A stretch of 64,000 nucleotides of DNA from contig JANVCC010000174.1 of assembly GCA_025345505.1 (NCBI GenBank), forward strand, positions 1,462,489-1,526,488, read 5' to 3'. Origin of the DNA: Todiramphus chloris collaris (taxonomy: Eukaryota > Chordata > Aves > Coraciiformes > Alcedinidae). Every line of letters starts with the position of its first letter. Position 1 is the stretch's first letter. The position numbers were made by a program, and so were the translations under genes. This document shows positions 30,001 to 45,000 of the stretch, piece by piece. The notes below the pieces were generated by a model. It ran no database searches and was not told the DNA's origin. It worked only from the letters and a program-made list of their open reading frames with translations.

Positions 30001-33000
30001 TAAATTTCTGTCATTTTCATTACAAGAGGGACTCAGTAGTAACTCCAAACATCCCTGTCAGTCCTGTATTCCCAGAAGATACTCTACACACACGTTGCAC
30101 CATTAGAGTAGCTTCTGTTCAGCCATGGTACAGCTCTCCCACCTACTGTCCCCATCTTCTCTTAAGAGACAAGTTCTTCCATTCCTGGAAATATTTGTGC
30201 ATTGACATCTTAGAGAAACCTTAGCCTTTCTGAAGAGATCCACCTACCACACTCGGGAGCCACAGAGTACAGGCATTTGCTAAAGGACACATGCAACATA
30301 GGAGCTGCTTTAATGCATGAGGGACAAGGCTAATAGGAGGTCTTGATTTGTTAATTATCTGTCAGTTTGTCACAGCTGGGCTGCAGGGAGTGGGTGAGGG
30401 GGAATCTTTCTGCTTGGTTCTTTCTCTAAATGCTGAATTAGGCTGTCAAAACCTTCATCCCACCACAAGAGGCTGTGAGGAGAAGAGCCAGACTATCCTG
30501 TTCTTCCTCCTTTTCCCAGCAGGATATGCTGCTTCAGATGTCCTTCCCTCGCACCATGTCTCCAGAAACGTATATAGCATATATAAAATGACCTTCACAT
30601 CATCACACCATGCCCAGTTTAGTCAAGGGACATTAGCAGACCTGAGCATGATAAATCAGAGGAAATCCCAGTGCCAGGCAAGCACACAGGAGGCACTTAT
30701 TCTGCAAGGAGCCCTACAGTTGCTACCCACTCGAATCGGCAATTTCAGAGCAGGGATTTGGGAGGCAGAAAGGCTGGCCCCAGCGAGAGCAGACAGATAG
30801 ATATACATGGAGTTACAGCAACAGAGAGGTGGAGACGTGGCAAGATTCCCCTTCTTCTTACACCTCTGCCCCATGTAATCCTCTAAGTATGGAGAAAAGT
30901 TCAGGCTGTGAAATGGGATAAAGCATGGAATGCCCCCATGGAGACAAAGCCAGAACAGCAGAAAGCAGGCTGTGATATAGCAGTAGAATGTACTATAAAT
31001 GCTTATGCCTCTTAAATCCAGCTAACTGTGGCCGTTAAGCCATGAGAGCCTAGGGAGGATTCCCACCCACTCCTCTACTTTCCCTGCAGGCCACATCCAG
31101 AGCATCCCATCACTCAAGTCCTCTCCTCAGCAGGCCCTGGATTATGAAAAATCCCCTGCAGGAGCTTCCCACGTGGAACAGACACACCCCTTTCTACCAC
31201 CAGCGATGCTTCTCCCTTTCAGGTGTGGGAGGCCCAAAATGTATTCCATGAACACAGGGGTACTGCCAGAGATGGGAAAACCGAGGGCATTCAGCTCTGG
31301 CTTTGTACAGGTGATCAGAAGCTATAAAGTCACCTGAACTGGAAAAAAAAACAAAACCCCTATGAGCAGTCCCCTAGTCCATTGCAATATACTAAAAAAA
31401 ATTTTAAAAAGATGCCTCAAGTTACCAATTGTTATTTTACACTTCTACCAGCCAAGGAGCACATGCATGTAGTAGTCAGCACACAAGTCAAATTCTCAAA
31501 GCATTTTTTTTTTCCTGTGGATCATCATCTCCTATAGTTTGACAAAACCGGTGCTTTTCATCTTTTGAACTAGAATCCCTTAGAATCAGTATTTCACTTT
31601 CTAGTGTGACCCACCTACAGCACATTAGCTTTAGAGGTAGAATAAGAGTTAAGAGTTTCCTCACCTCATTATTTAGTCCCAAGCACTACAACAACTGATA
31701 CATTTTTGCAGGGGCAGTCAGTCCTGCCTTTCCCAGAGGGGGTCTACTGACAAATCCACTGGGGACAAAACAACTGTCTCTATCTTTCATCGGGTAAAGT
31801 TAATAGCTCCATTTTGGGAGCTTTCACAGAGTCTGTCCCTAGAAAATGAACTTTGCTAAAGCAGTGCTTCTCAAACTTTATGCAAGCTTGACTCCAGTTT
31901 GCACTCATCTGTTGTGGTGGCTCACCCCACATTCCTCTGCTGAGATGACAGCAAGTTCCTTCAGGAAAATGAGAGTTACTGGAATAAATGCTAAGTCTTC
32001 AAACTAGGAGGAACAGAACTCCTAACAGCAATTACAAGTAGAAAGCTGTTTACTGTCTAGTGACTTTGTGACTTCCTTTGAAGCCTTTTGCACCCCTTTG
32101 GGGGTTATAACCCAAGTCTGAGAAACACTGCTTTAAGGAACTTGACTATAAGGAGACAGCATTGGTGATGACAATGTGATGACATAGCATTGCTCCCCAC
32201 CCCACACCTACATAAGAGCTTAGGAGCAATTTCCCAGCAGGTCCTGGTGGCCTTGGCCCCTTTGCCTTCCAAAGCTCTACCCTACAGTGATACGGACTCA
32301 TGGGTGTTGAGGTGATGCTTGAGATAAAGACCCAGTAGCATTGATAATACAGCCAATGCAGCAGTCAGCATTAATTGTTCCAAACTCCTGTAAGACAAGG
32401 CCTGTGTCAAAACATCTGTCTCTCAATCTTCTGGTCTTTAATAAAATCACCCTCCCAGCCATAGGGCGTAACTGGAATTGTACATACGCATGTGCATGCA
32501 AAAACAGAAATGCATAAGGAGAGATTCAGGTCCTCATTAAAAAATGGAATAAATAAGAATTCACCAAGGAATTCTGCCAGAGTCTGATTTCCAGATCTGG
32601 TTTTGCTGCATTCTTGCCCACAGCTTGCAGAGTTCTGGGTGCCTCCCTCTCCTTCTCCAGCTGCACAGTCCTCTTCAAATTCAGACTTCTTGCACCTATA
32701 ATTACTAGGTGCCCTGTGCCAGGCTCCTTTAATTAACCAACCCAACTCTTCTCCCTTTGGTATCAGACTAAGCTCTTTTTTATTAGTTCCATCAGTATCT
32801 AGGCCTAAGCAGGACACCTTATACTATTTTGTGAGTGGGGCTGCAGGGTGCAAATGACCTTCAAAGCACCTGCCTGCAGAAGAGGCAAGGAAAACAAGGC
32901 TATGAACCAAGAAGAAATGGCACAAGGGGTTGATACAACACCTTTCAAATTTAACTACACCAGCAAAAATGACACAGCTCAAAATCCTCAGGAAAATGCC

Positions 33001-36000
33001 TGGGATGAGGGGGACCTTGGTGTGCAATTTAGATGCTGCTACAGTGCTGAAGGTGCTTCAAGCCAAAGAGCAGAGAGGCAAGAACAGAATAAAATCCCTT
33101 ACTTGTCACTACACCAGAGCCAACCTTGGGATTTTCAGGGCTCCAAGAAAGAGACAAGCATTCCTGGAGAGCATTATTTCCCCAAGCCTCACACTCTCCA
33201 ACTGACACTGTCATAACAACAGCTGGGATGGAGTCTGAATTACAGATCCATGCAGTGCCTTAGAAGAAGAGGATTCCCATTGCACTGTTTGTACTTGGAA
33301 CTCCACATTCCTGTCTCCCAGGAGAACTGGTAGATAAGAGTCCTTATACTGTCCCAACAGTTCTTCCTACCCTGTATGGTACCAGGGAACCTCTTGCAGG
33401 CAGTTTCTTTAGCATCCACTGGTATTATACGTTTAGCAAAGACACTTTCATTCTCTGAGCCTGACTCACCTGCAACACACACGCAAAAAATAAATGGCAA
33501 AATGCACACTGGCCTTTTCTGGACCACAAGATATTCTGTATGTATGTGTTCATGTGGTGGAGAAAGAATGGGAGGTGAAAAGCAAAAGAGCTGGCTAATG
33601 TCCTGGGATTTCTTAGGACAGGCGGTCACTCTAGCTGCACAGCCTGACTTCCCCAGAGAGTTTTCTCAAGGAGAAACCAGCCATCGATCTTGGGACACAC
33701 AACTTTCAGGACCGTTCCTTATCTCAGAACAGCTTCTGCCACGAATTCCTGAATGCGCTTTAATGTTTAAATTATTAAATGCATTAATGTATTTACATTA
33801 TTCAAGTCTTATGTGCATTTTTCTAAGATAATTTATGTATAAGAGTTTGAATGTCCATGACTGTTAATGTCTACAACCCTTCCTGTTCATTATTGATTCT
33901 GGAAGGGAAAAAAAAAAAGGCAGTGTTTTAATGCCTTATTTTTAATGTATTAAGAGTCTGAATAAGTGCATTCTCTTTTTTCTTTTGTAATTTCATAATT
34001 TAAGTAGTGCATTTATTAAACTGACACAGTATGAATTGTGGTGAAGTCTGGCACAGGTCCATGCTGCCAACGCAGCCCAACCGACCATCACGCTACTCTG
34101 CAAATCAAGTACAAGCTCAGCTCCTCTTACGCCAGCTTTTACTCCCTACCTGAAATCAGAAGGGACAGAGACTACAAATAAGTCTTTTTAAAATACATTT
34201 TCTTTGCTATTTACATGGCTTTTCTCTGTCATCTCCATTTTAAAACAGTAGAAGTTTCCTCATGCTATTGATGAAATAGTTTAATCCAAACCTGTTTTTT
34301 CAAGAGCTCTGACACACATACCACAGTGGAAAAATTTCTACAGTACCTTTTAAGCCTAGTAGCTCCAAAGCTCTTCAAAAATCTAAACTGAATATAATTT
34401 TGTTGTTTCTACACCACAGTTACGCACATCATAAACCCAAAAAATTGCCCACAGCTTAATGTTCATGGGCAAATTACATATAGGAATCCAGTCACCTCCA
34501 CTGCTGAACCACAGTCACTGCCAGAGCAGAACGCACCAGCTATTCAGCAGTAGCTGGCCTTCTTGCCTGCCACTTTGGGACAAGAACGCTATAATAGGCA
34601 ACAGAAACTGCACAAAACTCCAGCTAGCACACAGTAGAGCTACCTCCGTTCACTCTGCCCACACATAAATGGTGTTGTATGGACATGCACTTTATATATA
34701 AATTATGCGTAAATGCCTTAGATGTTTATAGCCAAAAATACTACTTTCAAAGTTCAGTTTTTACTGCCAGACAAATCCACTGCCAGCTGAGCCTACACAG
34801 AGCAACACTGACACCCGATGGCTTTCAGCCTAACCCTTGGCCACGCGTTCCCTGCGAGGAGAACCCAGGGGCTCCCTTTCCTCTGCCAGTCCAGCAGCCC
34901 CAACTCCAATCACATATCAGAACAACTCATCAAGAAGCTGAACTGCAGAGAGATAAAACTTGCTGTACGTAGGCACTGTATGTAATTATGAGTGTGTGCA
35001 TAAGTTTCACAGTACATTCTGCATAATTACAGCCTTGCCTGGCACAGTTGCCAGTGCGAGCATGAACACACACGCACACACATAATGTATGCACAATATT
35101 GTGCATATGGACTTGGGAAAAGACAGAGAACAGTGAAAGTTGCTGGCTGTTGTTTTAAGAGCTGACTCTGCCATTTCTAAGGTTAAGTTTGTGTTTTTTT
35201 GCTACTCATTACCATTCTTTAACTGTTACAATTTATATCAGCATATAATGTTAAATAATTACAGGGAGCGGAGCTCACTCTAGCGAGGATATAAATGCGC
35301 TGTGGGATTCTACAGATTTAAACAAATAACACTCACAGCAGGGGGTGAGCAGATGAATTAGCATTAATATCCTGCCTGGGAGATCCCAGTGCAGTGTTAT
35401 GGCTTAAATACAGATCTTTTCTGTAACAGTCAATATGACAGCTACTAGCAGTACAGCCCGGCACGTTCACTAGTCAATATAGCAGCTCCAGCTAAAAGAA
35501 TGCCCTTGTAATAATCCATACAGCAGCCAGTTAAAATAAATAACTTCCCTTTAACAGTCTATATCACAGCCAACTGCATTAAAACCTTCCCTTTTAAGGT
35601 CTATACAATAGTCAGCTAAATGGAAAAATTGGCATCCTTCTTGGCAGCTTCAGAGGGAAGTCAAGCATCAAATGGGCTAGAGACTGAATTCTCCTCTCAT
35701 CTCTTGGGGGACAAGGGGGGTCCCTTCCATATCATGCTGGTGGGGAATCCTGCATTGCTGCTACCACAGTTTGCAACTTAAGTTTTGTGAGAAGATGATT
35801 TAAGCTCCCAAAGCCATCACTTCACCATCTTTCACAAGCAATTACATTCACTTTAAAAAATAAAGACCAAGACCTATTTCTTTCCTGATCAGAAAAACGA
35901 ATCAGGTAGATCCCAGCTGTCCAGGAGTAGCCAGCACACGTATCCATATTCCTCAGAGTAAAAACAACATGCTTTTTCTAGCACTTTTAGCCCCGTCTCA

Positions 36001-39000
36001 GTCTAAAAGCAGAACCCCAACTTGAACTCTCTGTTTTAAATCAGTAGCTGCTTTTTTACTCTTTAACAAGAAGCAACAGGCTGAGGTAGGCTAGAAGTCT
36101 ACCTCCCTTGGACGACACCACAGCACTTCCTTCTGCAGCAGCAATTGCGAAAGACCATAATATAAATCACAATAGAAATGGTGACAAAGCCTCCAAATCT
36201 GAAAGCGGAACTGGAGGAAAATCCAAGATCACCATGAGTTTCTGTCACACAGGTTTTCTACATGCAGGTTTTCTATCTAGGGTCAAATTCTCACCTATAT
36301 ACATTTTTTACTGGTGTATCTCCATTCTTCTGTGGTGGGAGTGGCTGTAGATTTACCCTGCAAATTAACTGACCTGCAAAACAAACCTGGAGAACTTCAA
36401 CAAATTAAAAGAACACTTCTCGAGGCAAATTAGGAAGTAAAACACAAAAAACTCATAAAGCACTTAATGCTGAGCTTATAGTTTACAAACTGGTGTACAA
36501 GCACAATAAATCTCCAGAAATTGAAATGCGCAGATATTTTCATATTTTCCATACTGCTAAAAGATTTTATTGATAGAGGATTCTGCCACTAAAACACTAC
36601 ATTTGCTAGCTTCTTATAGAAGAGAGGAGACAAACGACAGTTCTGTTAGAAACTGGAATTATAAAGCAGGAATGGCATTTATTCTTTAAAACTCCACAAA
36701 TTAAAACCATCTGCCTGCTTTCTTTTTAAGAAACCTGTCCCTTTGGGTATAAATTAAAAAACATAAACATAAACCAGGGGGCTACAATCCCACCAGATGT
36801 TTGGCACCTGGAGCCTTTTCAAGTAAACGATCAAGAAAATAAATATTTTTTTCAGGTAACAGGAAAAAATTATCTCTAAAATCTTTCACATTGTCAATGC
36901 TTTAATTTATTTTATCTCAGATTTTAAGGGAAGACTGCAGCTACAAACACATTCCAGCTCCTAGCCTCCCAAATTAAAAATAAATACACACCACCCCTAC
37001 TCCAGAAGTCATGGTTTGAAGCTTTGACCATATTTTGCAAAATGACAGTTATTAAAAACAACAAACATGCATCACAGTGAGTCATCTGGTTTCCAACTTC
37101 TGAGTCAAAAGGGGCTGAATCCACACAAACTGAAACCTGGCTCTCTGACTACTTGCATGTTTAACGATTTGTATCTCTGCACCACAGCTTCAGAACAGGA
37201 TGTGGAAGAAAAGAATGAAAAGGAGATGGGAGAAAGGGGAGGGGAGGGGAAGAGAAAAAACACTTCTTTACTGGTCCCAGTGTCATTGCAAATAAAGACC
37301 ATGTCAAGATTTAAACCATAATAATGGAAAGGCTATAAAGGTCCCTGCTATAATGTTTCCTCTGATATTCCCTTTCATAAATGCTCTCTTTATGTTGCGT
37401 GCTTTGCAATAATACATGTAATGTTTGTGAACTAGCCCCGCTGGGGAAGCTGTATCATATGAAGCTTCACTGAATACAACATTAGAAGCTAGACAATCCA
37501 GGTACTAGTTCCTCAACTTTTGTTAGCTGCACCTATCTTCTGCAAGAGAACGCAACAAACAAGAGGAGACAAGTAACCTAAAGCAACCTCCAAGTATCTT
37601 TGGCTAGAAACAGATCTTCTGTACCCACAGCCTGCCGTGCAGCAGAGTCCCTTTGTCCTCCAGTGCAATACCTTTCTGGGTAAGGCTAAAAGCCTCTTCC
37701 CAGATCTACATGTATAAGCAAGAACCCCCAACTCGGTCACAGCTATGCCAATGAGATCGATAGCATCCTGAGCTTCCTCTTGGCAGCGACAGTGAAGAGC
37801 GTCAGTGCCAAGAGAACCTGCCCAACAGATCCCTGCCAGAACCAGAGCTGCGAGGTTGATGGAGGGGCACAGGCACGCGCACGGGGGGCACTCACCGGTA
37901 CCAGCTGCCATACCTCTCCCCTTCTGCACATGTACAGCCAGACCCATTCACTCTGGGGAACACACTGGGCTGCACTGAACGCAGGTCTGCCTTCCCAGAA
38001 GGAATGGCCATCAGGCACCTGCATGCCTGGCAAGACAAGTACGAAGAACCATCTCTGTAAGAGCTGCCCGTCAGGCTGGTACCCAGGGGACTTTATTACT
38101 GAATTTCCCAAGTGACCTGATACCACTCCCCTGAAGCATACTGGGTGCTTGGTAGCTCACCATTAGAGTCAGAACTAAGTCCATCTTTGTGGGGTTGTGG
38201 CAACTTGATGTTGAGAAGGGGGTTGTCAAAAATACAGTGTTGGGAGGGGGGCAGGCTCATCTCAGTCTTGACTGTAATTCTCAATCACTGCACAGAAAGT
38301 ATTTATATCCTGTTGGCAGCATGTGTAACCAATGCGACTCTTCGTGTCAGAGCTGTCAATTACGGGCTTGACTTATGAGGAAAGATTAAATGAGCTAAAT
38401 ATGTAGAGCTTGGCTAAGAGACCAGGATGGGGGTGGGGGAAAGGAGAAATGATGTGATAACTGTCTGCAAACATCTGAAGGGTGCAGATGCTTAAGGAGG
38501 AAAGGAATCACTTAGGGTGGCACACAAAACAAACAGGAGAAGCAAGCTGCAAGGAAGACACAGGAAATTTTCACTGTATGGCAGGGAAACTCCACTCCAG
38601 CAAGATGTACTCTGCTGCAGAACTGTATCCCAAGAAATACCACCATTCAGGCCATTCAGCTGCTTGACAAAACACTAAGAAGTTGACAGCAGAGGAAAAT
38701 CCTGCTCTGAACAAAAGATAACACAAATACTGTATAAAAAGCGAGGCATCTTATGAGTGTGGCCGATGGTATGAAGCACGCTCTCTTCTCTCCAGATGTA
38801 AAATCCTTTTACTAAAAAGAATGCATATTTTCATTGTTAATTTTCCAGAAAGGCAATTGCCAAAGGAACAGTGGTGTATTATGGAATCACAACTGGGATG
38901 AGGACATGATCTGTACAATTACAACAAGGAGAAGAGCTATGTAAATACACGATACAAAGCTGAAAAAACAACAACAGCAAAAAAACCCCAAACAAACAAT

Positions 39001-42000
39001 TAAGACATCTGGAAGGATTTGCAATGTCAGTGACATAGGGAGAAATACAAGAAACATGAAAAGCCAGGGAAGTCTCTTTTCCAGAAGTTGGTTGGGGAGA
39101 ATTATACCAAGAATTATACCAGCTCTCAACATCCTAGTTTGGCAAATCATGGTTCAGAAGGTGCTGGTATCTTGTGTTCCTCTGCATCAAAGCTGGGGAA
39201 AGTTCTTGACTAAGCCATTCTTCTTTCTGAGCCCCAGCTACCTCACTTTTTAACGTGATGAGAACACAACACAGCTTTGGCTCCGAGGCACAACAAAGAT
39301 GCCATAAACAGTGCAATTTTTTTCTTATAGCATGATCTCCCAGGTAAAAGTAGGAGGAAGTCAAGAAGTGAAGAAAGTTATCACATGCAGGCAGTTTTAA
39401 TCTTGTAAGAATTGCTAGCTGTCACTAGACTGTGCTGGCAGTAACACAGACACTGGGCACCCGCAAAAGGAGTCCAACTGCCCAGTGGTACTAGAGGTAG
39501 GAGGGGAATTAAGAATCTCTAGCAACAATTTCCAGATGAGGAATTTAAAAATGTGGAGTCAAGAGGCACTCCAAAGAGTCTCCTGCATAAAGTTATTTCA
39601 AGAAGCTAAAAAGGCAGACACTCCTGTGAAGTTCTTAAGCTGGTCCCTCCTCTGGTAAGCAGAGAGAACCACGGGCCATTGCTGCCCTCTACAAGTTATC
39701 CTGAACATAGCACATTTTCCACACACGCAGCTGAAGTGATACTATGATCACCCCTTGATTCCACAACCCACCATTACCGAAGTGCACACTGTGCAGGCTC
39801 CTCTTTGCTGCGTGCCGCCGGCTGTTTGACGTTAGTAGGTACCCGTTCCAACGGCTGGGATGCACACACCAAAGTGCTCTCAATTTTTCTGGGCAGGCAA
39901 AGAGCTGGGCTGCCAATCGATACCCAACAGCAGCTACCAGCAACGCAGGCCATGATCTCTGGAGGTCTGGTTATAAGTGCAGTGTGTGTAGACCTCCAAA
40001 ATATAAACCAAAATTAAAAAAAATGTATTTTTTCTTAAGGATAAAACACCAAGTAATGTTAAGAATTTCCTGATGGCGTGCCTGTGTTTTTTTTCTCAAT
40101 ATCACAAAGCACTGTAGCTTCCATTTTACCTTCAGTGAAAGATGTGGGATATCTGGAGGTCAAATCATATCTAACATTAAAACAGATTCTAATCTAACTC
40201 CTAGTACTTTAATTTCCCTGCATGTTTTGCAAAGAACAACTTGAGAGTATTACAACTAGTTTAAAACCATCTTAAAAGTCCTCTGACCAGTAATGCTGGT
40301 TTGTTTGAAAAGCAAGTAGGAATTGCTTTCAGAGCTCTCTGCTGCACAAATGCACAGAAAAGATTACAAGCTGCTAACTCCCCACAGTCAGTAACAGAGG
40401 ATGACTGTACCTGGCCTAGTTCTTACGCTGCCTCACCCGTCGGCTCTGAAGTGTCGTTTAACCTGTAAGCTCTTAGGGACAGGCAAAGCCATTATTGCAT
40501 CCTGTACAGCCTGATAGGGTCCTAACCTGCTTTGGTCTGTAACTACTGCAAGTTTCTAGCTTTCATATATTCACATCTAATGCTACAACAGAAGCATTAT
40601 AGCTATTGCAGTCCACCCTCTTTTAAAATTGGGATTTAAAGGAATTCCAAGAAAACTTTCCCATTGACCTCAGCCAGGCAATTTAACTTTGTGTGACAGT
40701 GTTCCTTTAACTATGCTCAGTAAGTAAATTTGCATCTGTGTGCTTTGCACATATTAATACATTTGTCTAAAACAACTGAGTAAAAGGAATCGACAGATTA
40801 AGCCAGTACATTTTGCACGAATGACAAAAGGAGTCGATGAACACGCAGAAGAGACAGAAAGAGGCAAAACCCCAATAACCTCAAACTTAATCAGGCAGAC
40901 AAATACAAGAGAGGTCTGCTTAGTAAATGACAGCATTTTCTTTTCAGCAAAGCAAAAGATACTGTGTAAGGCAGTCACACACCTCTGGCTCCCTGTTCCT
41001 GGTCCAGTAAAACCGAAATCTGCAGAGCAAATGCCCTCCACAGCCCAGTGGAATTACTGCTCAGCACTGGGAATCCACAACAACAGACTCGGGACCTCCC
41101 CAAACAAACTAAAGCATTATCACACGACTAGGGTTACTGCCTGGACAGGAGGTCACAAAGCTGATAGTCTCTCCTTCTCTCCTGCTGACAGCAGTAAATT
41201 ATCCTGACTAATGTTTCGCTGGGGGCTATAAGTTAGTTGCCTACTGACTCTGGCTGTCTGGAAATCCCCTCTGGATAGATTTACTTTTAGAGAATCACTC
41301 AGTGCAGGCCACCACTCAGAACAAACCCTTTGTGGCAGACAGAAAATTTGTACAGCAAACAGGTATAAATCTTGTCTTAAACAATAACAGGTGGGAAAAT
41401 GGAAAGCGCAAGTGTGATTGGGGATGTCCCTCCTGTACAGTTCTGTCCCTCCCATCATTTCTAGAAACAACAGTCCTTCTGAAAAAAACCCAAACAAATG
41501 TATTTTTCTACATATCTAGACTAGGACCTTTGGATTTTAAAAGAAAGAATAAAGATACTACATGGTATCCCTTGTGTAAGAACGTGTTCCAGAAAACAAG
41601 GTGTGAGTTTTTCAGTGAAAATACCATTTTTGTCTTCAATTCAATTCAGACAAAGGAGAATCTTCAAAAAATTGCCATGTATCTTGTCTTCTGTAGGGCT
41701 TGATCGGGCAGAAAGAGCACCTACTACTGCTTAAGAAGAAGGATGTAGATTCTCAATGTGCTCAAAGATTTGATCAAAGAAAGTGGATTCTGAGTACTCT
41801 TAACTAATAGTAGCCCCAACAAGCTCTGTCAAATCTTATGACACAGTTCTGCAGCCTTTCCTCATTCCAGCTCATGGCTTTGTTCACGTGGTTAGAGACA
41901 ATGGTACTGTTAGCGTTAAGCTCTGTCAACTTCTAATCACACCAGTTAGAGCTAAAAGTCAAGTTTAAAATCGTGATTGCAAAGCTCCTTCCTCAGAAGT

Positions 42001-45000
42001 CAAGTCTTGTTTCTGATCTCCATGTTTGTTATTACTGCTCAGTCACCAGAGGAGAAGTCAAAACCAGAGAAAGGATGGATCCAGAAGTAGCAGGATAACC
42101 CAATCGCTCTTTAAAAATGTGTTACACGTGCAAGGCTAGAAGCTTTTCCAAAGACCATAAAAGGGGCAGAACGAAGCCCCAGAACTAGAAATTATCTCAT
42201 TTCCCAGGCCAACAGACAAGGTCTAGGAGCTCTGCCACCAACAACCCTGGCTAAACAGTTAACCTGGTTACCTCAATTAGCCTGTCTAGAAAATGGAGAT
42301 AACACAGAGGGATTCCCTAAATTAATGTCCTCCATGAACCCTCTGATGTTTACACAAAAAGGGGTGTTAATTCTGGCCATTATCCTGACCCTTAAATATC
42401 TGTATATCAGTTTAACAAAGGGTGGGGAAAAGCCATGAGGGCTCCAGCACATCCCAAGAAACTCTGCTACAGAGGCAGCAGTAATTCTTGTTACCTTGTA
42501 CCTTTCGACAGCCTGTACAAAGGGAATAAGATGTCCATATTTCAGTGCTAACTGCTATCATCTGCAGCAAGAATCAGAAAGAAACAGCACATGCTAAAAA
42601 TAAAAGAAGTTAAATAATCATGCAAAAGAAAATACCCTGCCCCTCGTACCATGATCCAGGGATTTTGTAACTTAGTGAGAAACCAAGAGATTGCTCTACA
42701 TTTACAACCAGTACTTTTACATTTACTACTAATACTGCTTCCAGATACCAAGCACCATCAAGGGAATGAGTATTTTTTGTAGCTGGAAAAAAACCACAAC
42801 TAAATAACAAAAGAGCAGCGTGTGGAAAAGCCTCACTTACAAGCTCTGCTTCCTTAGGTTCTTCCTACACCTCAGGCTCAAGAAGAGGCTCTCATATACA
42901 TGACCTTCATAGCTGTAATTTAGACTGCAGCAGACTTGGCAGAAAGCAAAGGCCAACAGCAAACACATTTAAGCTCTTGAAAACATCTCAAAATCAGCAC
43001 AGTATTATTAAAAAGCTACAAAACGCTGCTAGGGTGAGACAACACAAGCTAAAAAGCAATGCAAGGGAGAGGACATAACTAAAGAGAGAAATCAGACAAA
43101 AGAAACTGAGATTTGAGAAGAAAAGGGGATTTTCTAACGCTTTAACCTCACAGAAATGGGTTTTATCCTACATAGTTACATATTCTGCACATCCCAGGAC
43201 TTCGCTTTGAGTAGCTGCAAAAAGCCAAACCTATTCCAATTCCACAAGTGTTCAGAGGATTATCAGAGGTGGCTGCACAGACAAGCAGAAAGGGACGCAG
43301 CAGTGTTCACTGATAAGCTGGACTCAAGGAGAAGCTGATCCTGCACTGACGATGACAAACGTGGCTGTAAACAGCAGCAGAGCGAGATGCTGACACTCTG
43401 CTAACACAAGGTTACACTTCCTACTATGGAGCTACATGGCAAATTTTAATGGGCCAAGACCGACAGCCAGGGAAATGAGTGTCCGCTCTCTGCCACAGAA
43501 ATTATAGCTTTCCCCATCCCCCTCCTACTCATTCTCCACTGTCACTACTATAACACAATGACCTCTTATTAGGGAGTATTTTTCACTTGGGACAGTTTAT
43601 TGTAAGGACGTTGGCTAACTCAAGGGATTAATGGCATGGGCACGGAGCTCTTGTCTCCAGTTTGGTAGCTAAAAACATCACAAGTGGGTTGAAGAAAGAG
43701 CAATTACGAGAGTGACGTGAGTTTTAGGGCTCTATTCTGAGGGCCTCAGTAGGGTCATAAACCTTAGCAAGGTTTGCTCTGAAAACCCAAACTGCAGGAC
43801 ACAGTACATGCATCACACCACATGTGCTACACCATCTTGCAGAAGGCAGAAGTCCTCTTGCAAACACTAGAAATCATTGCTACTCCTGGCTTCCTGATGA
43901 ACGCAGCAAGCTGGGGGGGTACGGAGTACACAGAAGACCGTGGCACTGAGCACAGAGCAGAAGTTTTTAGCACCTCGCAGGATACCGTGCCCATGAGAAT
44001 CACAAATCCAATACAGAAACAGTTTCAGTCTGTAATGACATCTGCTGACAGAACGCAAGATATTTTCATTCGATCGCTTTCTCATTCTGCTGTGTAACAC
44101 CACTGATACGTTCCAAAGAGGTCCTGTGCAGCGCTGGGTACTTTCAGCACCAGTTAAGTTAAAAGAGACTCTTTTCTTCTCCTTCCTCTGGATTCTCTAA
44201 GTCTTTCTCAATTGCTGAGCACCAGATCTGAAGCCAGCAACGATATGCTCGAGCACACGGCTGCCCATACAGAGCTGCTTGCTGGATTCAGGCCAGTTTG
44301 TTCTGGTGTTTCTCTAGGCATTTCTATGCCATGGCACCAAGTGCCTCCGCCTGCTTTATGGCCCGGGACCTACTGCATGCCCTGGAAGGCAGCGTGCATC
44401 ATCCTGGGGGCAGAGAAGCTGCAGTAGTGTGGTGGAGGTTAGGTCATCTGGCTCACAGAACCAAACTGCTCATTTAATAAGGCTTCTACAGATACTCAGC
44501 TGGAAGCAATAACGACTCCAAAGCAAACGTGACAAAGACTGTGAGAGTTTAATATTAAAAAAACCAACCAAAACAATTAATGAAAAAATAAGGAGAAAAC
44601 CTTCACATTTCAAAGGGCTCTAATTAGCTCACATGCAAGATTCATCATTGTGAAAGTAAAGTTTATGTTGGAGTTCTTTAAATGTATAAATATTTTTATG
44701 TGGTAGGAATTTACGCATATACAGAAAGAAACACAACTGCTTTGTGCTTCCTCTGAGCAAGTCTTCAGTTGCACGTATAGCAAGAAATTAATTAAATCAA
44801 AGGTAATGTCAGAATCTGCCTTGAGAAAGAGAAGGAACTGTCAACCAGCACAGGCTGTGATGATCTGCTGCCTGCTATGACCTCCCTAAGGGACAGGGAG
44901 GAGGGAAACCACTCCCAAAAAAATCAAACCACCAAAACCATCACAAAGCACATGGTGTCAGTAACAACTTGAGGTAATCTCCTGTACCGATTCCTATGCA

